A stretch of 64,000 nt of DNA from Rhodanobacter sp. A1T4 (lineage in GTDB: Bacteria; Pseudomonadota; Gammaproteobacteria; Xanthomonadales; Rhodanobacteraceae), in contig NZ_JACHCP010000004.1 in NCBI RefSeq assembly GCF_014207185.1, positions 372,001-436,000 of the forward strand, given 5' to 3'. The notes beneath the pieces were generated by a model. That model was not told the origin of the DNA and searched no databases. It saw only the letters and a list, made by a program, of their open reading frames with translations. A program made the position numbers and the translations under genes. Of the stretch, positions 1 through 8,750 are shown piece by piece (the stretch's first letter is position 1; each line of letters begins with the position of its first letter).

Positions 1-76
1 GCTCGATCGTCACGATGCTTGCCTCTCTTCACATCCAGTGGGCGCCGGACCAGCCGACGTCGCGCGCGCGTGGTTC

Positions 77-1168
77 TTAGAAGGCCGAATTCACGCTCTT
101 GGCCGCGTTCGACGAATCGTATTGCGTGTCGTCAATAACGATGTTCTGACTGACAGGGGATCCAGAGAGAAACGTCTTGAGCGTGGCGAATGCGAGCGGT
201 CCGAAACGCGGGTTGGATTCGATCACACCGTTGTAGGCCCCGGCGACGATTTGCGAGACGGCATTCCTGGTTCCGTCGACAGAATAGATCTGGATGTCCT
301 TGCCTGGGCTCTTGCCGGCGGCGATGATCGCGGCTTGGGCTCCAAGACCCATCTCATCGTTCTCGGCGTAGATGACCGAAATTTCCGGGTGCGCCTGCAA
401 CAGCTGCTCGGTCACTGACTGGGCGGTCGAGCGGTCGAAGTTGCCGGTTTGCTGCGCCACGATCTTGATCGCGGGTGCCTTCGCAGCCATCTCGTCGACA
501 AAACCCTTCGTGCGGCCGGTCGTCACACCGTTACCGGAGGCCCCAAGCAGGATGCCGACATTGCCCTTGCCCTGGGTCCCGGTGATCAGCTGGTCTGCCG
601 CGCGCTTGCCTTGCTCGACGAAGTCTGATCCGAGGAACGAAACATAGTCCTTGCACGCGGTGGCGTTCAACTGGCGATCGATAGTGAGCACCGGAATGTT
701 CTTCGCGCGGGCGACAGAAAGCGCCGGCTCGAGTCCATCGGAATTGAGCGGCGCAACGATGAGAACCTGTGAACCCTGCGAAATCAGATCCTGGATGTCG
801 GAGATTTGCTTGGACAACGTCGACTGCGCGTTGGTCTTGATAAAGCGCTTTACTCCGATCCTGGCGGCCTCGTCGGTAATCGACTTGGTTTCGGCGATGC
901 GAAATGGGTTGTCTTCCTTCTCCGATTGCGAGAAACCGACGACCGCATCCTTCAGATCAATCTTTTGGCCGTGGTAATCAGAGAGGGAACAGGTCGGACC
1001 GCTCGAGGCCTTGACCGTCTGCTTGGTGTCTGCCGAGTCCGCCCCGGACCCGGACGCAGGCGTTCCGGTGTTCGTACAGCCAGTGAGGGAGAGCCCAACC
1101 GTGGCCATGAATGCCAGGGTTCCGATGATCGATGTGACCCGAGGGCCTTGAGTTGTGTTCTTCAACAT
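77..1168 (-). CDS. Sugar ABC transporter substrate-binding lipoprotein (ribose-binding-protein-like)
   Basis: A 363-residue periplasmic-binding-protein-like fold (Peripla_BP_4 type) predicted to capture a monosaccharide for an ABC importer. The N-terminus has a hydrophobic signal segment ending in a lipobox (LTGC, Cys31), so it should be lipid-anchored; a Ser/Gly/Thr-rich linker follows. Typical RbsB-family features are the VVGFSQSEKEDNPFR start of lobe 1, the hinge region with IPVLTIDRQL, and the YAENDEMGLGA segment. No permease or ATPase gene lies to its right, so the partner genes, if present, must be left of the window. A weak GAGG ribosome site precedes the ATG. The ligand cannot be told from sequence. 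Family assignment is fairly sure; specificity is unknown. Confidence 0.85.
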   Translation of the reverse strand: MLKNTTQGPRVTSIIGTLAFMATVGLSLTGCTNTGTPASGSGADSADTKQTVKASSGPTCSLSDYHGQKIDLKDAVVGFSQSEKEDNPFRIAETKSITDEAARIGVKRFIKTNAQSTLSKQISDIQDLISQGSQVLIVAPLNSDGLEPALSVARAKNIPVLTIDRQLNATACKDYVSFLGSDFVEQGKRAADQLITGTQGKGNVGILLGASGNGVTTGRTKGFVDEMAAKAPAIKIVAQQTGNFDRSTAQSVTEQLLQAHPEISVIYAENDEMGLGAQAAIIAAGKSPGKDIQIYSVDGTRNAVSQIVAGAYNGVIESNPRFGPLAFATLKTFLSGSPVSQNIVIDDTQYDSSNAAKSVNSAF

Positions 1169-1810
1169 AAGCTGTCCAACCTCATTATTAGAGATGTAGT
1201 TGCTTGTGAGACACGAACTTGCGCGGTGGTTGCAATAGTTCTCGATCCCACCATTCTCAATAAAACAACGCTTTAATTACACGAGTCACTTAAACCTTAG
1301 CGATTGGTTTCATTGCGCGTAATGTTCATTACCGAGTGTTGCTAAATGGTGTTCAAAAGTCTATTCGGTATTTTCGCAATATTCACATCCATGCCTATTC
1401 TGGACAACGCATCGATTTCGACTAAGGCCGCTCCGCATCCGTCACCAGGTGGATGATGCCGGTCGCTGGCACTGCCAGAATGACCGTTCGTGCCCCAACT
1501 TTGAATGTGATACGCGAGCGCGATGAGGCGATCAATGGATGCAGCCGTCTCGCGTTCAGCACGGCGATCACCTCGATCAACAATTGCTACGTCCGAATCC
1601 TGGACGGACAAGCACGCCGAAAAGGTCGGCGTCGTACGTTACAGCACCGACGTGATCGCCAGCGAAATGCAGATGCTCGGTGGCATGGATGGCTGCGGTG
1701 ATGATTATGGTCAGCGCGCGCTCAGCCCAGTCGGCACCGGCCGGTAACGGCAGCTTTGATGACGACGATATTCTGTTTTAATTCGAGTGCTTGATTCCTG
1801 CATGGATTGC
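1169..1810. other. Gene-poor stretch with no convincing gene
   Basis: About 640 bases between the binding-protein gene and the terminator of the mannose operon. The first 200 bases are AT-rich and should hold the promoter of the binding-protein gene. Only short open frames exist further right, for example a plus-strand frame ending near 1747, and none has a ribosome site or a recognisable motif. They could be decayed remnants of a coding sequence, but nothing in them can be named. Confidence 0.5.
1319..1332. promoter_or_regulatory. 14-bp inverted repeat GTAATG-TT-CATTAC upstream of the binding-protein gene
   Basis: Perfect 6-bp arms around a TT centre, in an AT-rich region about 150 bp before the start of the sugar-binding lipoprotein gene. 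Size and symmetry suit a dimeric repressor or activator site. No regulator gene is next to it in this window, so the link is inference. Confidence 0.3.
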
Positions 1811-1842
1811 AAAAAGAGCCCGCCGAAAGGCGGGCTCTTTTT
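1811..1842. terminator. Strong bidirectional rho-independent terminator
   Basis: A 14-bp perfect stem (AAAAAGAGCCCGCC paired with GGCGGGCTCTTTTT) closes on a GAAA loop and has a U-tract on either strand. On the minus strand it lies 25 bases after the stop of the M1 peptidase gene, so it should end the mannose operon transcript. Confidence 0.93.
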
Positions 1843-1867
1843 GTATCTGGTGAGGCTTCGCTCAGTT

Positions 1868-3862
1868 TTATTTCATCATGAGAACGTCGTTGCTTCGATT
1901 GCGATCTGGCAGCACGTGCTCGGGATCGATGGTGACGGATTTCACCTTGCGCGTGCCGGCGACGTGGACAACGTAGGTGCGGTGTTGCTGCCAGGTTTCC
2001 CACGGCACGCGGACGTCCTGCTTGCTGCCGTCGTCGTAGATGACTTCGAGTGTTGCTGGCAGTGCCAGTTGGTCGAGGTTGGCGATGGTGACATCGAGAC
2101 CTTTGTGGAAATCGCCGCCGGCGTAGACGGCTTTTTGCACCGCGAGATCGAGCTGCCAGTTGTGCTGGTACCAGGCGTTCCAGAACCAGCCCAGATCTTC
2201 GCCGGTTTCGCTTTCCATGAAGCGGAAAAAATCCGAGGGGCTAGGATGCTTGTAGGCCCAGGTGGCGATATAGCGGCGGAACGCGGGATCGAAACGCTCT
2301 GGCCCGATGATTTGTTCGCGCAGCAGCTGCAGGCCGAAGGCGCCTTTGAAGTAAGTGATCGGATGGCGGTATTTCTCCGACACCATGTCGGCACCGATCA
2401 GCAGCGGTGGGGCATTCGTATCGGTCAGTACCTTGGCCATCTGGTCGGCCGGCGTGCCCTTGCCGGGGGCGTATTCGCCGTCGCGCTTGGGCGCATATTC
2501 TCCGTTGTGGAAGTGGTCGGCTTCGTAGATATCGATGAAGGTGTTGAAGCCTTCATCCATCCACGCATCGCGGCGTTCGTTGCTGCCGACGATCATCGGG
2601 AACCAGCTGTGGCCGATCTCATGGGCGATCAGTGCGTGCAGGTCGCTGCCGCTCGCGGTCTTGTCGTCGAAGGTGATGGCGGGATATTCCATGCCACCCG
2701 CGGTACCGGCCTCGTTGACGGCCACCGGCCACGGGTAGGGAAACCACTGCGCCGAGAAATATTCGGTGGATGCCTTGAGGTATTCGGTTGCGCGGCTCCA
2801 GGCCTTGTCGCCAGCGCTCTCCACTGGATAAAGCGACATCGCCAGCGCTGTTTTGCCGGCGGGGAGATTGATGCGTGCGGCATCCCAGACATAAGCCTTG
2901 GATGCACCGAACGCAACATCTCTGCTGTTCTGTATGCGGAAGTGCCAGGTCAGCGTGCCGTTCTGCTTTGGCCGGCTGGACGGCTGGGTGACTTCCTCGG
3001 CCGTGCGGATCATCACCGTGGTATCGCTGTGCCGCGCCTGTTCGAGCCGCTGCTGCTCGGTGGCGGTAAGTACGTCGGCAGGGTTGAGCAGCTCGCCGGA
3101 GCCGGTCACGATCATGTCCCAGGGTACGGTGACCGAATAGTCGAAGTCGCCGTATTCCAGATAGAACTCGCTGTTGAGATAGGGCGCGGTATCCCATCCG
3201 CGCAGATCGTCGTACACGCATAGTCGCGGATACCACTGCGCCATCTCGAAGATGTCGCCGTTTTTGCTGTGGTTCACGTCGGTGCGGCCACCGAATTCGC
3301 CGGGTACGGTGTAGCTCCAGCGGATATGCAGGCGCAGCTGACCATCCCTGGCTTTCAGCGTGGTCGGCAGGCGCACTTGCATGCGCGTGTCGGAGATCAC
3401 CCAGGTCGCGTTCTGCAGTTTGCCAGCGCTGTCCTCGACCTGTACCGATTCGATGGTTTCGCCATCGGTGAATTCGGTGGGGAAGCTATCGCTGAAGGCG
3501 CCGCGTGCATCCTTGCGATAACGGTTCTGCTCCACCTGCAGCCACAGCACGTCGAGCGCGTCGGGGCTGTGGTTGGTATAGGTGATGATTTCGCTACCGC
3601 TGAGTTTGCGGCTGGCCGGATCCAGTGTGGCCTTGATCGAATAGTCCGCGTGGTTCTGCCAGAACAGCGGGCCGGGCATGCCGCTGGCGGAACGGAACGC
3701 GTTGGCCGGCTGCGGATACGCGTAGGGCGCGAAGGTTTGCTGCGGATTGAAGCGCGATGCGGTTGCATCCGCCGCCGCGGGACCGGCCGCTGATACACCA
3801 TTGGCTGAAAGCATAAAGAGCGTGAGAGCGGCAGCGAGCCGCCCTGGAGTGAAAAGATTCAT
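1868..3862 (-). CDS. Secreted M1-family zinc metallopeptidase (aminopeptidase N-like)
   Basis: A 664-residue exported peptidase. A signal peptide ends after the ANGVSAAG region. The gluzincin zinc site is complete: HEIGH at residues 414-418 supplies two His ligands and the catalytic Glu415, and Glu437 in the NERRDAWMDEGF segment is the third ligand. The upstream GGMEYP motif corresponds to the exopeptidase substrate-binding GAMEN motif, changed as in many bacterial M1 homologues. The protein lacks the long C-terminal ERAP-like domain of E. coli PepN. It likely trims peptides in the periplasm or outside the cell. It starts 24 bases after the mannose isomerase gene on the same strand, so it is probably the last gene of that operon, an unexpected partner for sugar genes. 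Confidence 0.9.
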   Translation of the reverse strand: MNLFTPGRLAAALTLFMLSANGVSAAGPAAADATASRFNPQQTFAPYAYPQPANAFRSASGMPGPLFWQNHADYSIKATLDPASRKLSGSEIITYTNHSPDALDVLWLQVEQNRYRKDARGAFSDSFPTEFTDGETIESVQVEDSAGKLQNATWVISDTRMQVRLPTTLKARDGQLRLHIRWSYTVPGEFGGRTDVNHSKNGDIFEMAQWYPRLCVYDDLRGWDTAPYLNSEFYLEYGDFDYSVTVPWDMIVTGSGELLNPADVLTATEQQRLEQARHSDTTVMIRTAEEVTQPSSRPKQNGTLTWHFRIQNSRDVAFGASKAYVWDAARINLPAGKTALAMSLYPVESAGDKAWSRATEYLKASTEYFSAQWFPYPWPVAVNEAGTAGGMEYPAITFDDKTASGSDLHALIAHEIGHSWFPMIVGSNERRDAWMDEGFNTFIDIYEADHFHNGEYAPKRDGEYAPGKGTPADQMAKVLTDTNAPPLLIGADMVSEKYRHPITYFKGAFGLQLLREQIIGPERFDPAFRRYIATWAYKHPSPSDFFRFMESETGEDLGWFWNAWYQHNWQLDLAVQKAVYAGGDFHKGLDVTIANLDQLALPATLEVIYDDGSKQDVRVPWETWQQHRTYVVHVAGTRKVKSVTIDPEHVLPDRNRSNDVLMMK

Positions 3863-3886
3863 GCGACTCTCGTGCGGGGAAGTGGG

Positions 3887-5140
3887 TCAGGGAACGCCGC
3901 CCGACTCTATCAGGGCCAGCACCTCATAGCAGGCTCCCATAGTGTGGTAATCGGTCTTGCCGGCGGGGCTTTTCTCGTCATCCATTTTGCGGTTGTCCAC
4001 GGTGAGAATCCGGTACCAGGCACCGTATTTGTGGTCCACAAAATGTTCCCACGCGTAAGCCCATAGTTTCCCGTACCAATCGTCATAGACCGGCAGCCCG
4101 GTGCGCGCGTGCAGCAAGGCGGCGGCGGCCAGCGATTCGGCCTGGACCCAGAAATACTTGTCGCCATCGCAGACGCTGCCGTCCAGCGCAAAACCGTAGG
4201 CGATGCCGCCGTTCTTCTCATCCCATGCCCGTGCCAGCGCGGTGTCGAACAAATGCATGGCGGTGGGCAGCAGCCAGTTCTCTTCGCGGCCGCGCTCGAG
4301 CAGCAGCGGTTCCATGATCATCAGCAGCTTGGCCCATTCGGTCTGGTGACCGGGCTGGTATCCCCATGGGCGGAACAGGTCTTTCGGGTTATCGCGGTGG
4401 TAGTCCCAGTCGACGTTCCATTCGCTGTCGTAGTGCTCCCATACGAGTCCGTTCGCCTTCGCAGCCTGACGGCGGGTCATGTGATCGGCCAGCGTGAGCG
4501 CGCGCTCCAGATAGCGTGGATCGTCGCTGGCCTGATATGCGGCCAGCATGGCTTCGCACATGTGCATGTTGGCGTTCTGGCCGCGGTAGCTGCTGAAGTG
4601 CCAGTCGGCATCAGCTTCGTCACGATACAGACCAGCCTCGACATCCCAGAAGCGTTGTTCGAGCAGTTGCCAGGTTTCATCCATCCAGGCGCCGGCCTCG
4701 GTGATGCCGGCCTTCAGTGCGGTGGAGTAAGCCAGCAGCACGAAGGCCACGCCGTAGGCATGGTTGGTGCGATCTTCCGGCAGGCCGTCGCGGATTGTCC
4801 ACGTGTAGCCGCCGCTTTTCGGATTGCGATGCACGTCACGCAGGTAGCGCAAGCCATGGCGGGCGGCGTCGAGGTACTCATTAGCCAGAGCGGCCTGCTT
4901 GCCGAATTCGATCGATGCCATCGCATAGTTGAAGACAAAGCGTGTGCTGCTGACCAGATGGCGATGGTTGCGATCGTAGATCGTGCCGTCGTCCTTGAAA
5001 TAATGGAAAAAGCCACCTGCCGGATCGATCGCACGCGGATGGTAGAACGCCATCGTGTGGGCGATGTGTTTGCGCAGGAAATCCGCCGAGCGGAAATCTG
5101 GCGCGGCGGTTTGTGAGCTGTTGTGCGTGTCGGAACTCAT
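3887..5140 (-). CDS. AGE-family sugar isomerase, probable D-mannose isomerase
   Basis: A 417-residue (alpha/alpha)6-barrel protein of the N-acylglucosamine 2-epimerase/YihS family, predicted to interconvert mannose and fructose in the cytoplasm. Residues matching the family active site are visible: Arg67 (SSTRF), His193 and Glu196 (NMHMCEA), His265 and Glu268 (PGHQTEW) and His399 (DYHTMGACYE). The ATG at 5140 was chosen because it overlaps the stop of the kinase gene as ATGA, and because the residues further upstream in the open frame are Arg-rich and unlike the family. Linkage to a PfkB kinase, a FucP-type permease and a GH92 mannosidase favours mannose isomerase over cellobiose or GlcNAc epimerase. 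The exact substrate is an inference. Confidence 0.88.
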   Translation of the reverse strand: MSSDTHNSSQTAAPDFRSADFLRKHIAHTMAFYHPRAIDPAGGFFHYFKDDGTIYDRNHRHLVSSTRFVFNYAMASIEFGKQAALANEYLDAARHGLRYLRDVHRNPKSGGYTWTIRDGLPEDRTNHAYGVAFVLLAYSTALKAGITEAGAWMDETWQLLEQRFWDVEAGLYRDEADADWHFSSYRGQNANMHMCEAMLAAYQASDDPRYLERALTLADHMTRRQAAKANGLVWEHYDSEWNVDWDYHRDNPKDLFRPWGYQPGHQTEWAKLLMIMEPLLLERGREENWLLPTAMHLFDTALARAWDEKNGGIAYGFALDGSVCDGDKYFWVQAESLAAAALLHARTGLPVYDDWYGKLWAYAWEHFVDHKYGAWYRILTVDNRKMDDEKSPAGKTDYHTMGACYEVLALIESGGVP

Positions 5141-6114
5141 GCGTGCGTCTCCATGAAGTGTTTGGTTTCGGCATCGGTTGGCATCGCGGTAAACGAGCCC
5201 TGGCGACCGACGGCGATCGCGCCGCAGGCGGCGGCATAGCGCAGTACGGCATGCAAATGTGGCAGCGAGGTCAGCAGCGGCTGCAGGCGTTCGGCTCCGC
5301 GACCATCGAGCGCGGCAAGCTGATACAGCAGTCCACCGACGAAGGCATCGCCAGCCGCCGTGGCATCCACCATCGGTACCGAATAGCACGGCAGTTCGCC
5401 GTCCATGTCCGGATGAAACCAGCGCATCGGTTGATTGCCGTCGGTGACGATCAGCAAGGTGCTGCGGCCTTTCCACAGTGCTTCGAGCGCGGCCTCCTCA
5501 CCATCCACGGCGATGTAGGCAAACTCCTCGGCGCTGAGCTTTACCACGTCGGCCAGATGCAAAGCCGTCCACAACGCGGCGTGTGGTTCGCTGCCTTGCG
5601 GCCAAAGGGCTGGGCGAAGATTCATGTCGAAACTCACCAGCGCACCGGCCTCGTGTGCCCGGCGCATGCCTTCGTAGGTGGCTTCGGCCAGATCAGGGTC
5701 GGTCAGGCTGTTTGAGCAGACATGAAAGATGGCGATATCGCCGAAAGTCTTGTTGCCGAAATGATCGGCGCGAAACAGCAGGTCTGCCGAAGGTGGTCGA
5801 TAGAAGCTGAAGCTGCGTTCGCCTTTGGCATCGTGCGTTACAAATGCGAGTGCCGTGTTGGCCACGCTGGTACGTGCAACGTCCTGGGTGCCAACGCCCT
5901 CATGCTGCAGACGGTCGAGCAGAAAGTCGCCAAAGCGATCATTGCCCAACATGCCGGCAAAGCGCGCTTCGCCGCCGAGGCGGGCGACGGCTACCGCGAC
6001 GTTAGCGGGCGCGCCGCCGGCAAACGGCACGAATTGTTGCGCGAATCCGCGCTCATCGTTGCTCTGCGCATGAAAGTCGATCAGCGCCTCACCAAAACAG
6101 AGAATGGGTTGCAT
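5137..6114 (-). CDS. PfkB-family sugar kinase, probable fructokinase
   Basis: A 325-residue ribokinase-fold enzyme that would phosphorylate fructose (or mannose) with ATP. The N-terminal PfkB signature (GGAPANVAVAVARLGG) and the C-terminal signature with the catalytic Asp (DATAAGDAF) are both present. The second reads AAGD rather than the commoner GAGD, a change also known in KDG kinases. The start at MQPILCFGEALID fits the family N-terminus; 15 upstream residues of the open frame do not. The gene overlaps the mannose isomerase gene by 4 bases, so the two are translationally coupled, and isomerase plus kinase would give fructose-6-phosphate. A hairpin terminator lies between it and the permease gene upstream. 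Confidence 0.9.
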   Translation of the reverse strand: MQPILCFGEALIDFHAQSNDERGFAQQFVPFAGGAPANVAVAVARLGGEARFAGMLGNDRFGDFLLDRLQHEGVGTQDVARTSVANTALAFVTHDAKGERSFSFYRPPSADLLFRADHFGNKTFGDIAIFHVCSNSLTDPDLAEATYEGMRRAHEAGALVSFDMNLRPALWPQGSEPHAALWTALHLADVVKLSAEEFAYIAVDGEEAALEALWKGRSTLLIVTDGNQPMRWFHPDMDGELPCYSVPMVDATAAGDAFVGGLLYQLAALDGRGAERLQPLLTSLPHLHAVLRYAAACGAIAVGRQGSFTAMPTDAETKHFMETHA

Positions 6115-6162
6115 GGTCTTGAGTTCTTGGAGTTGAAAAAAAGCAGGTCGAAAAGACAAGGC

Positions 6163-6192
6163 GAAAAAAAGCGAGGCGCCGCAGCGCCTCGC
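6163..6192 (-). terminator. Intra-operon hairpin terminator after the permease gene
   Basis: On the minus strand a 9-bp perfect stem (GCGAGGCGC with GCGCCTCGC) closes on a 4-base loop and is followed by seven U residues. It begins 13 bases past the permease stop and ends about 50 bases before the kinase start, so it should reduce permease-to-kinase readthrough. Confidence 0.8.
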
Positions 6193-6205
6193 TCTGACCG
6201 ATCAT

Positions 6206-7507
6206 TTACTTGACGGTGCGAACCTTGGAGCCGCTGACGCCGTAGAACAGGATGTACAGGTAGCACAGCAGTGGCAGGAAGAAGGCGTGCTGCAGACCGA
6301 TGTGGTCGGCAAATACGCCCTGCACATACGGAATTAGTGCGCCGCCGACGATGGCCATGATCAGCAGGCTGGATGCCTTGCTGGTCAGGGTGCCAAGACG
6401 CTCAATGCCGAGGGCGAAGATGGTCGGGAACATGATCGAGTTGAACAGGCCAATCGCCACAATGCTGTAGACGGCCATGTCGCCACTGGTCAGCATGGTT
6501 GTCAGTACCAGTAACGAGTTGACCGCAGCGAAGATGGACAACAGCGTACGCGGCAAGATTTTTGCCATCAGCACCGAACCGATAAAGCGCCCAACCATTG
6601 CACCACCCCAGTACAGCGATACGTAGTGCGTCGCCTGCTGCTCGGTCATGTGGCCGATTTCCGGCATCGCCAGATAGTTGACCAGGAAGCTGCCGATCGA
6701 TACTTCTGCACCGACGTAGAAGAAGATACCCAGCACGCCGAACAGCACGTGCCGATGGCGCAGCGCCTCCATCAGCGTGTGCTTGGCGGTGCCCGGTTTT
6801 TCGGTGGTTTCTTCCAGCGCTGGCAGGCGGAACAGCCATACAAACACCGCGAGCAGAAACAGCACGACTGCCAACCCGACATACGGCATCTGCACGGCAT
6901 GCGCCTGCTGGGTCTGGTAGATCAGCTGCTGTGCTGGCGCCAGCTTGGCCAGCTCATCCGGGCTCTTGACCACGTTGGACAGAATCAGCAGACCGCCGAA
7001 CAGTGGCGCCAGCGTGGTGCCCAGTGAGTTCAATGCCTGGGCCAGGGTCAGCCGGCTGGAGCTGGTTCTTTCAGGGCCAAGCAGGGCCACGTAGGGATTG
7101 GCGGCGACCTGAAGCACAGTGATGCCGGTGGCCAGCACGAATAGCGCAGCCAGGAAAGCGTTGTACGAATGCAGCGCCGCAGCCGGCCAGAAACCCAGTG
7201 CGCCGATACCGGCAATTGCCAATCCGGCAACGATGCCTTTCTTGTAGCCCAGTGCTGCAACCAGCTTGCCCGAAGGCAATGCCATCAAAAAATACGCGCC
7301 GAAAAAAGTGAACTGCACCAGGATCGCCTGGGCGTAGTTGAGCTGGAAAATCGACTTCAGATGCGGGATCAGAATGTCGTTGAGGCAGGTCAGGAAGCCC
7401 CACATGAAAAAGATCGTGGTGAGCACGCCAAGTGCCATCGGGTAATCGGTGTAGCGATTGCCCTTGGTTTGGCCTGATGTTGCCGTGGGCGGAAGGTTTG
7501 GAGCCAT
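6206..7507 (-). CDS. FucP-type MFS sugar/H+ symporter, probable mannose permease
   Basis: A 433-residue major-facilitator transporter with about 12 hydrophobic segments. The FucP/GluP subgroup is shown by FMWGFLTCLNDILIPHLK in the first helix, GAYFLMALPSGKL in helix 2, and LQVAANPYVALLGPE in helix 4. It would bring hexose across the inner membrane with protons. The start at MAPNLPP was preferred over an upstream frame extension, with AAGGA about 14 bases before it. It follows the LacI gene by 29 bases and could be co-transcribed with it. Context (GH92 mannosidase, isomerase, kinase) makes mannose the best guess; fucose, glucose and fructose permeases belong to the same family. Confidence 0.9.
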   Translation of the reverse strand: MAPNLPPTATSGQTKGNRYTDYPMALGVLTTIFFMWGFLTCLNDILIPHLKSIFQLNYAQAILVQFTFFGAYFLMALPSGKLVAALGYKKGIVAGLAIAGIGALGFWPAAALHSYNAFLAALFVLATGITVLQVAANPYVALLGPERTSSSRLTLAQALNSLGTTLAPLFGGLLILSNVVKSPDELAKLAPAQQLIYQTQQAHAVQMPYVGLAVVLFLLAVFVWLFRLPALEETTEKPGTAKHTLMEALRHRHVLFGVLGIFFYVGAEVSIGSFLVNYLAMPEIGHMTEQQATHYVSLYWGGAMVGRFIGSVLMAKILPRTLLSIFAAVNSLLVLTTMLTSGDMAVYSIVAIGLFNSIMFPTIFALGIERLGTLTSKASSLLIMAIVGGALIPYVQGVFADHIGLQHAFFLPLLCYLYILFYGVSGSKVRTVK

Positions 7508-7536
7508 GGGGATGGGGAGTCCTTGGTTGGGCTTGA

Positions 7537-8589
7537 TCAGAGAAAGGGTGGCGGACAACTGCTGGCACGTATAACGAGCTTCACCGGCGCAATGGTTTGG
7601 CAATTCGGCGTATGCGGTTCGTGCAGGCGCTGCAGCATGAGTTGCGCGGCCTGCCTGCCGCGCTCGCTTGGCGCGGTGGACAAGGTCGTGAGCGGTGGCA
7701 TGCCCAGTGCTGCTTCGGCAATGTCGTCAAAACCGGTCAATGCGAAATCCTTGCCTGGGCGCAGTCCACACTGATTGAGGCCAAGCATCAGCCCCAGCGC
7801 CACCGCATCGTTGTAGCAAACCGCTGCAGTGGGGGCGGTATCCCCCGCAAACAGTGCCGTTGTTTGATGCGCGGCTTCGAGGCGAGTCGGCGCGCATTCA
7901 ATTTGCCATTTCGATTCGACCGGCAATCCCGCCGCGTGCATCGCCTGGATGAAACCGACACGGCGCTGCCTGCAGGAGCTGGAGTCGTGATGACCGCCGA
8001 AAAAGGCGATGTGACGATGGCCGCGCTCGATCAGATGTTCGGTGGCCAGTCGTGCGCCGTACTGGTTGTCCAGCATCAGGTGATCCCAGGGTGCGGATTC
8101 GGGAACGGCGCCGTCCAGCTCGCGGTTGAACAGCAGCAGCGGTGACCTTGGGCCAACGGCGGCCAAGACGTCTTCTGCGTTGCTGTGTTCGGCGGGCGAC
8201 AGAATGATGCCGGCCGGGCCGTGTTCCAGCAGCGAGCTCAGCACGGTCTGTTCGCGTGCCGCCGATTCGCCGGTGCAGCCCAGTAGCGTAACGTAGCCTG
8301 CCTCGCCGAGTGCTTCGTCGACGCCGGCGGCGAATTCGGCGAAGAAGGGATTGGCCAAGTCGTTCAGTACCAGCGCAATGCTGGTCGAGGTGCGCCGGCG
8401 CAGGTTGGCCGCGGCGCGGTTGTAGACATAGCCTTGATGCCGCAACTCCTGCTCGACGCGCGCCCGTGTATCCCGGTTGACCAGCGGACTGCCGCGCAAT
8501 ACCAGCGATATCGTTGCCCGCGACAGCGCGCAGCCGGCGGCAATATCGTTCAAGGTAACCTTGCGGTGGATGGGTGGATGGTTGGGCAC
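7537..8589 (-). CDS. LacI-family transcriptional regulator of the mannose locus
   Basis: A 350-residue regulator with an N-terminal LacI helix-turn-helix (VTLNDIAAGCALSRATISLVLRG) followed by a sugar-binding periplasmic-binding-like domain (TSIALVLNDLANPFFAEF; effector-loop NRELDGA; FALTGFDDIAEA). It should repress the divergent GH92 gene and its own operon until sugar is present. The open frame extends to an ATG at 8676, but those 29 extra residues do not look like the family and cover a 14-bp operator-like palindrome. I therefore prefer the GTG at 8589. This start has no clear ribosome site, so it is not certain. Confidence 0.9.
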   Translation of the reverse strand: MPNHPPIHRKVTLNDIAAGCALSRATISLVLRGSPLVNRDTRARVEQELRHQGYVYNRAAANLRRRTSTSIALVLNDLANPFFAEFAAGVDEALGEAGYVTLLGCTGESAAREQTVLSSLLEHGPAGIILSPAEHSNAEDVLAAVGPRSPLLLFNRELDGAVPESAPWDHLMLDNQYGARLATEHLIERGHRHIAFFGGHHDSSSCRQRRVGFIQAMHAAGLPVESKWQIECAPTRLEAAHQTTALFAGDTAPTAAVCYNDAVALGLMLGLNQCGLRPGKDFALTGFDDIAEAALGMPPLTTLSTAPSERGRQAAQLMLQRLHEPHTPNCQTIAPVKLVIRASSCPPPFL

Positions 8590-8620
8590 GGTACTCTGCG
8601 AAATAGCGACGATGCAGATG

Positions 8621-8634
8621 TTGGAACGATCCAA
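8621..8634. promoter_or_regulatory. LacI-type operator TTGGAACGATCCAA
   Basis: A 14-bp inverted repeat of form TTGGA-N-CG-N-TCCAA, with the central CG that LacI-family regulators favour. It sits in the 161-bp region between the divergent LacI and GH92 genes, 32 bp before the chosen LacI start and 117 bp before GH92. Most likely it is the operator of the adjacent regulator. Confidence 0.65.
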
Positions 8635-8635
8635 A

Positions 8636-8658
8636 TGTAACTTATCGGCGCCGTTACA
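8636..8658. promoter_or_regulatory. Second inverted repeat, TGTAAC-N11-GTTACA
   Basis: Perfect 6-bp arms separated by 11 bases, starting one base after the LacI-type operator. It could be a second regulator site or part of the GH92 promoter. No regulator can be assigned. Confidence 0.35.
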
Positions 8659-8750
8659 CACGCCGCGACGCAGCATGCACTGGGCTAGTGGTGAATGCTA
8701 GCGTGCTGCAACTGGTTGATGCCATGACTGACAGTTAATCCGAGGTTGAA

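Noticed and set aside
1453-1747. Short plus-strand frames that might be a broken gene
   Set aside because: No ribosome site, no family match by eye and no frame continuity; kept only as part of the gene-poor stretch.
5137-6114. AAGD instead of GAGD in the PfkB kinase as a broken active site
   Set aside because: The catalytic Asp is kept, and the variant occurs in active PfkB-family kinases.
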